A stretch of DNA of 10,817 nucleotides, from assembly GCA_025353435.1 (NCBI GenBank), contig JANXQR010000401.1, positions 1 to 10,817 on the forward strand. Direction: 5' to 3'. Origin of the DNA: Acidobacteriota bacterium (GTDB taxonomy: Bacteria > Acidobacteriota > Terriglobia > Terriglobales > Acidobacteriaceae). Both the position numbers and the translations under genes were made by a program. Under the pieces are notes generated by a model. That model was given only the letters and a program-made list of their open reading frames with translations. It was not told where the DNA came from and ran no database searches. This document shows positions 6,361 to 10,817 of the stretch, one piece after another (positions within the stretch are counted from its first letter, which is position 1; each line of letters begins with the position of its first letter).

Positions 6361-6390
6361 CCGACAATCCCAATCCAATTCCGTTACACT
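6361..6390 (+). promoter_or_regulatory. Candidate sigma-70-type promoter of the DUF3857 gene
   Basis: CCGACA (6361-6366) resembles a -35 box and TACACT (6385-6390) a -10 box, with an 18-bp spacer. This would place the transcript start about 30 bases before the ATG at 6426. AGAGG near 6410 is the likely ribosome site, at a rather long spacing. Confidence 0.35.
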
Positions 6391-6425
6391 TCCTGCACCA
6401 CAAACACCAGAGGTAACCCGGCCCA

Positions 6426-8381
6426 ATGCGTAACTCTTTGCGCCTCGCCTGCACCCTCGCCATCGCCCTTGCCGTGTCCCCACTCCTGCGTGCCCAGTTC
6501 CAGGAACCGACCACGGACGAACTGCGCATGACCTCCGATCCCAAAGCCCCCGGCACAGCAGCCGTTTACCTCAACATCGAAGAAAGAACCGAAGACGCGG
6601 TTCACTACCACTCCTTTTACGCGCGCATCAAGGTCCTCACCGAGAAGGGTAAGGAACTCGCCACCGTTCGTGTCCCCTACGAGCGCGGTGAAGTTCAGGT
6701 CGCAGCGGTGCAGGGCCGAACCATTCATCCCGATGGCTCCATCGTTCGCCTCCAGGGCAAGCCTTCTGACCTGCTCCAGTTCAAGGGCGGCGGCCATCAG
6801 TTCAACGACGCCACCTTTACTCTCCCTGCCGTCACCATCGGCAGCATCCTCGAGTACTACTACCAGATCCGATACAGCGAAGATAAAGTTTCCTCGCCGG
6901 TGTGGACCATCCAGCAGGGGTATTTCGTCCACAAGGCTCACTACTTCTTCAACCCCGTCTTCAACATCGGGCGGGACGTGGTCGACGAACACGGCCAGAT
7001 CGCCGACGGCCTCATGTACGCAACCCGCCTGCCCTATGGCGGCAGCGTCGTCCAGGACACCAAGCACCGCTACACCCTCGATGTAACGGACGTCCCACCG
7101 CGTCCCACGGGCGATTACCTTCCACCCGTGAACAACGTGCTGGAGAGCGTGATCTTCTTCTACACCAACGCCAACTCCGGGCCGGAATTCTGGGACCGGG
7201 AGGGGAAGTTCTGGGCGCGGAACGTTGAGCGCTTCGCCGCCCCTTCAGGACCTGTTAAAAAGGCGGCCGCCGATCTCGTCTCTTCCGGAGATACAGACGA
7301 AGCCAAGGCGCGCAAGATCTACGCCAGCGTGATGAAACTCGACAACCTCGATTTCACTAATGGGCCCGATGCCGCAAAGTTCAAGGGCAACAAGGACGCG
7401 GCTTCCGTCCTCAAGCTGCAGCGCGGCACTTCCGATGACATGGCCCTGCTTTACGTTGCGCTGGCGCGCGCCGCCGGGTTGCGTGCCTGGCCCATGCAGG
7501 TGGTCAACCGCAATCGCGCTGCCTACGAACCCACCAACCTGTCCATGAATCAATTCGACGACTACATCGTGGTGCTTCAGCTCGCCGGAAAAGACATTTA
7601 CCTCGATCCCGGCGAGAAAATGTGCCCCTTTGGCGTAATGCATTGGAAGCACGAACTCACCAAGGGCTTTCGCCTGAGCGACAAAGGCGTATCCCTGGAA
7701 GTGACGCCGGCAGGCCCTCCCAAGGCTGCCGCAGTCAAGCGCTTTGCCGAGGTCACAATTGACGACAAAGGAGCCGTAACTGGAACCGGGCGCATTGTTC
7801 TGGGCGGACAGGAAGCACTCCATTGGCGCCAACTCGCCCTGCTTGAGGAGAAGGACGCGCTCGCCCAGGAATTCAATGACTATCTAGCTCAGAGCCTGCC
7901 CGACGGAGTGACCGGATCTCTCGATGGATTTGACGACCTCGCCGCCTACGATTCCGACTTCACCGGGCGCATTCGCATCTCAGGATCGCTCGGCTCCACA
8001 ACCGCCAAGCGGCTCATCCTCCCCGCATTTCTCTTCGAAGCACGAGGGAAACATCCGTTTGTTGAGGACGAGAAGCGCGAAGTGCCCGTGGATCTTCATT
8101 ACGCCACCATGGAGGAGGACGAAGTCGTCTATCACCTCTCGCCCGCCGCAAAGTTGAATTCGCTCCCGCGCGATGAAGACTACGATTGGGCGGGCCGTAT
8201 CGGCTTTGCCACCCGGTTTAAGCAGGCCGATAACGGAATCACCGTGAAATGGACCTTCATCCGCACCGCCGCCGTCATCGATCCTTCCCTCTACTCCAAC
8301 CTGCGCTTTTCCTATAAACGCATCTCGAATGCCGATCAGCAGCAACTCGTCTTCGATCGCACCGACCAAGCCACACAATGA
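6426..8381 (+). CDS. Secreted DUF3857 / transglutaminase-like domain protein with degenerate catalytic site
   Basis: The protein has 651 residues, and a signal peptide at 1-23 ends in LLRA. A DUF3857 domain covers roughly 55-220, with TIHPDGSIVRLQGKPSD and the typical IGSILEYYYQIRYSE. A transglutaminase-like core follows at about 275-400 and a beta-rich C-terminal domain at about 430-640. In active members the core has GDCKD with the nucleophilic Cys and FNHVIV with the His. Here the first site reads RGTSDDMALLYVALARAAG, with Ser336 in place of Cys, and the second FDDYIVVL, with Asp378-Asp379 where His is expected. Asp394 in YLDP is retained. The protein is therefore unlikely to be a transglutaminase or cysteine protease and may serve as a binding or scaffold fold in the periplasm. 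It is the only plus-strand gene, with no partner in an operon. Confidence 0.88.
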   Translation: MRNSLRLACTLAIALAVSPLLRAQFQEPTTDELRMTSDPKAPGTAAVYLNIEERTEDAVHYHSFYARIKVLTEKGKELATVRVPYERGEVQVAAVQGRTIHPDGSIVRLQGKPSDLLQFKGGGHQFNDATFTLPAVTIGSILEYYYQIRYSEDKVSSPVWTIQQGYFVHKAHYFFNPVFNIGRDVVDEHGQIADGLMYATRLPYGGSVVQDTKHRYTLDVTDVPPRPTGDYLPPVNNVLESVIFFYTNANSGPEFWDREGKFWARNVERFAAPSGPVKKAAADLVSSGDTDEAKARKIYASVMKLDNLDFTNGPDAAKFKGNKDAASVLKLQRGTSDDMALLYVALARAAGLRAWPMQVVNRNRAAYEPTNLSMNQFDDYIVVLQLAGKDIYLDPGEKMCPFGVMHWKHELTKGFRLSDKGVSLEVTPAGPPKAAAVKRFAEVTIDDKGAVTGTGRIVLGGQEALHWRQLALLEEKDALAQEFNDYLAQSLPDGVTGSLDGFDDLAAYDSDFTGRIRISGSLGSTTAKRLILPAFLFEARGKHPFVEDEKREVPVDLHYATMEEDEVVYHLSPAAKLNSLPRDEDYDWAGRIGFATRFKQADNGITVKWTFIRTAAVIDPSLYSNLRFSYKRISNADQQQLVFDRTDQATQ

Positions 8382-8420
8382 CGCAATGACCGGCACGCGC
8401 TCTTGTATTCAAGGTGGAAT

Positions 8421-8545
8421 CCTGAGCAAAGTCGAAGGATCTGTAGTGGTTTTGTTGTTGCTTTTCCTCGCCCCACCGCGAATCCCGGGTGCCCCAGAGC
8501 CTGTCCTGAGCGCAGTCGAAGGATCTGGATTTTCAGACCTGGGAT
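8421..8545. repeat. Dispersed repeat mosaic in the 8382-8547 intergenic region
   Basis: A 23-bp unit beginning CCTGAG and ending AGTCGAAGGATCTG occurs at 8421-8443 and again 84 bp later at 8505-8527, differing at two or three bases in the CAAA/CGCA part. Between them is CCCGGGTGCCCC (8484-8495). The second copy runs into TTTTCAGACCTGGGATAC, a diverged form of the end of the element at 6251-6298. The right end meets the stop codon of the membrane protein gene. Confidence 0.65.
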
Positions 8546-8547
8546 AC

Positions 8548-9387
8548 TCAAACCTCTCCCAGCTCTTGCGCTTTCTCAGGCTCCCCATCGCCAATTACAG
8601 CCACGCCCTCAGCCGGCATTTCCTGATCACTGATCACTGACGACTGATCACTCTTCTTCTCATCTATCCACAAACACACAATCCACCACAACAGCACCGC
8701 AATGTAAACGGCGTTGTTGGTATTGAACAGCCGATCCCGCAGCCCCAGAATATGCACGTATTCCTCACGCGAATGAGCCACCGCGGTCTTGGCAATCCGC
8801 TCCCAAATCACCTGCATCCCCAGCTGGCAGAACGACGCCGTCATCAGGCCAATGGCAACCTGCTGCACCTTGCTCTTGAAGCCCGCGCCAGTCCGCCGCC
8901 CCAGCAGTACGATCAGCAGGCCCACAACGATATTTTCGATGTCCGCCAGCAGCATGCCTTTCTGCGCCAGCAACTGCCCCAGCTGCAAAGGAGGACTTGC
9001 GGCGAACGTCTTCCACGGCGGCCAGGCCCCCCAGAATGTCAGAACCGCGGCGCCAACCGCGATCGCTCCCAATGCGCCGAGGAGCCACCTGGTGCGCCCA
9101 ACCCGTTTGAATGCGTGCCGGGCCAGCTCCAGCACCACCATCAGGCTCAGAAACGCACCCACGCCCGCCATGATGATGAAGATGGTCGCCATGGTCATCT
9201 GCGGCAAACGCCCGAACAGCATCTTGCTGGTCAGCAGGCGCAGCGCCACCAGGCAGATACTTGCCGTGAACCACGGAAACTTGCGCACGCGGTCGCGGCC
9301 CATCAGCACTACAAGCAGCACCAGGTGCGCCGCAAACGTCAGCGTCCACAGCACATCCAAAGCAGTAAAAGGAAAGTGAAAGTGCAT
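8548..9387 (-). CDS. Seven-helix membrane protein of unknown function
   Basis: The protein has 279 residues from the ATG at 9387, with AGG five bases before the start region. Hydrophobic segments lie at about 10-30, 38-58, 66-88, 101-119, 149-163, 172-196 and 225-241, so seven membrane helices are likely. Conserved-looking features include MHFHFPFTALDVLWTLTFAA at the N-terminus and charged loops GRDRVRKFPW and LGRRTGAGFKSK. I recognise no catalytic motif and no named family, only a general likeness to uncharacterised acidobacterial membrane proteins. The hydrophilic tail after residue 243 (KKSDQSSVISDQ and beyond) is encoded by short TGATCAC repeats and ends inside a dispersed repeat. The last 36 residues are therefore probably an acquired extension with no conserved role. 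Confidence 0.75.
   Translation of the reverse strand: MHFHFPFTALDVLWTLTFAAHLVLLVVLMGRDRVRKFPWFTASICLVALRLLTSKMLFGRLPQMTMATIFIIMAGVGAFLSLMVVLELARHAFKRVGRTRWLLGALGAIAVGAAVLTFWGAWPPWKTFAASPPLQLGQLLAQKGMLLADIENIVVGLLIVLLGRRTGAGFKSKVQQVAIGLMTASFCQLGMQVIWERIAKTAVAHSREEYVHILGLRDRLFNTNNAVYIAVLLWWIVCLWIDEKKSDQSSVISDQEMPAEGVAVIGDGEPEKAQELGEV
8624..8651. repeat. TGATCAC direct repeats inside the membrane-protein tail
   Basis: TGATCAC occurs at 8624-8630, 8631-8637 and 8645-8651, the first two back to back. Each unit contains the palindrome TGATCA. On the minus strand the array encodes SDQSSVISDQ of the membrane protein's tail. Confidence 0.7.
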
Positions 9388-9455
9388 TCCCGCCTATCCG
9401 TGCCGCGGCATCACAGCCCCACGGCCAGCCTTCAGTCTAAACGGCTCGGCCCGTC

Positions 9456-9896
9456 TCAATTCCCACCAGGCACGCTCACCAGCGACAGCACCGTTACGCC
9501 CTTCAATATCGTCCCCTTGCTCAATTCCCTTGCAACGCGGACCAGCCGCTCATCCGCCGTAATCAATGGAATGTCCTGCATCTCAGCAAGGGCCAGGTAC
9601 ACACAATCGTAGGCCGGGTGATCGAGCGCCAGCGCCAGTTCCAGCACGCGGCTCAGTTCAGGCTCCCGCGGCGCACGTTCGACACCGAATCGAGTGAGAA
9701 GCTTCCCTGCAATCCCAGCCTCACCGACTGACAATTCGCCCCGCTTCACCTTTTTCCATAGGATGTTGGCGCATTCGGCCTCCCACAGCGCGGGCGCGAA
9801 CAGCCTTCTACCCAGCAGCGCCAGCGCTTCCGTCGTCCCCTTCTCGGCAACCACCCACTTGATCGCAACGCTGGCGTCAACAATCGCCGCAGTCAA
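9456..9896 (-). CDS. vapC: PIN-domain ribonuclease toxin, VapC type
   Basis: This 146-residue PIN-domain protein would cleave RNA using a metal ion held by acidic residues. The expected four are visible: D7 in IVDASVAIKW, E41 in APALWEAECANILWK, D97 in HPAYDCVYLALAE and D115 in LITADERLVR. Length and order match VapC toxins. It starts with TTG at 9896, which shares the TTGA tetramer with the antitoxin stop codon. Translational coupling is therefore likely, and an alternative ATG is not available nearby. The upstream partner gene is the antitoxin at 9893-10135. The RNA target (tRNA or rRNA in known cases) cannot be predicted. Confidence 0.88.
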   Translation of the reverse strand: MTAAIVDASVAIKWVVAEKGTTEALALLGRRLFAPALWEAECANILWKKVKRGELSVGEAGIAGKLLTRFGVERAPREPELSRVLELALALDHPAYDCVYLALAEMQDIPLITADERLVRVARELSKGTILKGVTVLSLVSVPGGN

Positions 9897-10135
9897 CGGT
9901 CGTTCCGGCCTTCCTGCTGAAGCGTCTCCGCCGGCGTATGGCTCCGACCCGCAGTAAGGGCGCGCAGTTCTGCCGCCAGTTCCAGCACACTGTTCATCTG
10001 CAGCTCAGGCCTACCCGCCGAATGTTCCCTGAGAAGGCGCTTCACCAGCCCCGAAACCGAGGTGTTCTCCTCGGCCGCCCGGATGCGCGCGGCCCTGTAT
10101 GTCTCATCGTCGACAGTAAGCGTAATATTCTTCAC
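9893..10135 (-). CDS. vapB: VapB-type antitoxin with ribbon-helix-helix N-terminus
   Basis: The protein has 80 residues. MKNITLTVDDETYRAARIRA followed by AEENTSVSGLVKRLL has the pattern of a ribbon-helix-helix DNA-binding domain (about 1-40), with a short strand and then two helices. The C-terminal part would wrap the PIN toxin and block its active site. The start is GTG at 10135, since the overlapping ATG at 10137 reads straight into a stop, and GGA lies close upstream. The gene overlaps the toxin gene by four bases. Two direct repeats around its start are candidates for autorepression by the VapBC complex. Confidence 0.83.
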   Translation of the reverse strand: MKNITLTVDDETYRAARIRAAEENTSVSGLVKRLLREHSAGRPELQMNSVLELAAELRALTAGRSHTPAETLQQEGRNDR

Positions 10136-10160
10136 ATTTCCACAGTATCACATTTACACA
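10132..10160 (-). promoter_or_regulatory. Candidate VapB operator: two 13-bp direct repeats
   Basis: In plus-strand orientation TCACATTTCCACA (10132-10144) and TCACATTTACACA (10148-10160) match at 12 of 13 bases with a 16-bp period. The first covers the antitoxin start codon. GATACT between them on the minus strand could be a -10 box. Direct repeats at this place suit an RHH antitoxin, which binds as multiple dimers. The role is inferred. Confidence 0.4.
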
Positions 10161-10304
10161 GCCAACCCTGGGAGGGGGATTTACCCCGGCATAAGCTGAG
10201 CAGATTCAGCGCGGGCAGCAGCCCCTGAGGCATGCTTTGGAGCTTATCGCTCAAGTTCAAGACTTTTTCAGCAAGCTCTTTAGTCCGCCAATCCTGAGTC
10301 TGGC

Positions 10305-10817
10305 TTACCGTCCCGCCAAGGCAGGCTCTCGTATGGAATCCGGCGCGACGCAAAGACTGTTCTTGCTCCTCTCGCGGTGAGCATAAAGTGACACCGCGCC
10401 GTCGGGGGATCTGTACACGACGCTGAACTGGGAAATGGCATTCAAAATCTGCTGGCTCTGCCCTTCTGATGCCGTTTTGAGGTCACCCCAAAGCAAAATA
10501 TAGTCAATCTGCATCCCCGACCCCTTCTCGAAACCATCCACGTCGATCGTCTCCACGATGGTTTTCTCCTGCCGGGGTGACCAATGGAAAATATTCGCCT
10601 GTGGCTCGACGTTCGGACCAAAGTGCACGGGATACGCGTCAAGCCGGGCCAGGAAGTTGAATAAAACTACCCGGTCGCCGGTCAACTCCAGCCGGCTTGC
10701 CGACTGAAAGTAAGGTTCGTACGCCAGCCAGACCTGGTTCCCGGCCGCCTCGACCGGGCGGAGTTTCAGCACGATTGGAAGGACTGTGCAGTGCCTGCCA
10801 ACCATGTGGTCGACTTC
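10305..10817 (-). CDS. C-terminal fragment of a probable polytopic membrane protein (glycosyltransferase-like periplasmic tail)
   Basis: The frame is open from the right edge for 170 codons to a TAA at 10307-10305, and the 5' part lies outside the window. The fragment begins EVDHMVGRHCTVLPIVLKLR. It has SASRLELTGDRVVLFNFLAR in the middle and IDYILLWGDLK near residue 107, with no membrane helix. The layout is a Cys-containing strand with VLPIVL, then a beta-rich stretch with ARLDAYPVHFGPN, then DYILLWG. It resembles the soluble C-terminal domain of large bacterial membrane proteins of the glycosyltransferase-39/O-antigen type, but the likeness is from memory and modest. The last residues (SKNSLCVAPDSIREPALAGR) look unrelated to a domain and may be read-through of a lost stop. 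Confidence 0.55.
   Translation of the reverse strand, partial: EVDHMVGRHCTVLPIVLKLRPVEAAGNQVWLAYEPYFQSASRLELTGDRVVLFNFLARLDAYPVHFGPNVEPQANIFHWSPRQEKTIVETIDVDGFEKGSGMQIDYILLWGDLKTASEGQSQQILNAISQFSVVYRSPDGAVSLYAHRERSKNSLCVAPDSIREPALAGR

Larger units (their letters stand above)
6034..6425. other. Divergent intergenic region between the rrf2-like and DUF3857 genes
   Basis: These 392 bp hold no credible gene; the open frames here have no ribosome sites and no family resemblance. From left to right it holds the short leader of the rrf2-like gene, then CGATCA / TGATCG at 6102-6107 and 6124-6129. That pair is a spaced inverted repeat of 28 bp overall and a possible operator, with low confidence. A dispersed repeat with a 10-bp hairpin lies at 6251-6298, and a probable plus-strand promoter near 6361-6390. 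Confidence 0.5.

Noticed and set aside
6384..7067. A 227-codon minus-strand frame opposite the start of the DUF3857 gene
   Set aside because: The opposite strand has a signal peptide and DUF3857 motifs. This frame has an acidic, repetitive composition and no ribosome site.
8752..9612. A 286-codon plus-strand frame opposite the membrane protein and VapC genes
   Set aside because: It spans two well-supported minus-strand genes, and its Gln/Arg/His-rich translation resembles no protein family.
10132..10353. A 73-codon minus-strand open frame between the VapB gene and the right-edge gene, containing QDWRTKELAEKVLNLSDKLQ
   Set aside because: It overlaps the right-edge gene by 49 bases and ends inside the VapB start region. 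It has no ribosome site and matches no family I know. The amphipathic stretch is mildly protein-like, so it is not fully excluded.

Overview
The window is about 60% GC and looks chromosomal. The gene content fits an Acidobacteriota genome, probably Terriglobia / subdivision 1. It holds a signal-peptide DUF3857/transglutaminase-like protein, a CRTAC (FG-GAP plus ASPIC/UnbV) secreted protein, a TonB-dependent receptor, short dispersed intergenic repeats, and poorly known membrane and lipoprotein genes. The taxonomic call is an inference from gene families and repeat style, not from a marker gene. All genes but one are on the minus strand, so the layout reads mainly from right to left.

Left block (1-2753, minus strand): a TPP (thiamine pyrophosphate, THI-box) riboswitch stands before a 774-residue TonB-dependent outer-membrane receptor. 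The receptor is followed closely by the N-terminal 85 codons of an aminoglycoside-phosphotransferase-like kinase that runs off the left edge. The riboswitch identifies the receptor as a probable thiamine (or thiamine-precursor) importer, although its sequence is of siderophore-receptor type. The kinase is then a candidate for phosphorylating the salvaged vitamin. The switch appears to act on translation: the receptor's Shine-Dalgarno lies in a hairpin, and a 13-pair alternative helix with the 5' strands of P1 and P2 could open it. This is the most interesting part of the window.

Middle block (2785-6033, minus strand): an intergenic region with two hairpin repeats and a weak terminator candidate comes first. 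Next is a CRTAC-type beta-propeller gene broken by a one-base frameshift in a G run, then a three-copy 8-bp tandem repeat, a small probable lipoprotein of unknown function, and an Rrf2-family regulator with three cysteines suited to an Fe-S cluster. Divergent from the Rrf2 gene, across a 392-bp intergenic region with a dispersed repeat, is the only plus-strand gene (6426-8381). It encodes a secreted DUF3857/transglutaminase-fold protein whose catalytic Cys and His are not conserved.

Right block (8382-10817): an intergenic repeat mosaic is followed on the minus strand by a seven-helix membrane protein of unknown function with a repeat-derived C-terminal tail. Then comes a VapBC-type toxin-antitoxin pair (reading VapB then VapC, with overlapping stop and start). 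Last is the C-terminal part of a larger protein that enters from the right edge and resembles the periplasmic tail of polytopic glycosyltransferase-like membrane proteins. I see no tRNA, rRNA, CRISPR array, insertion sequence or phage gene.
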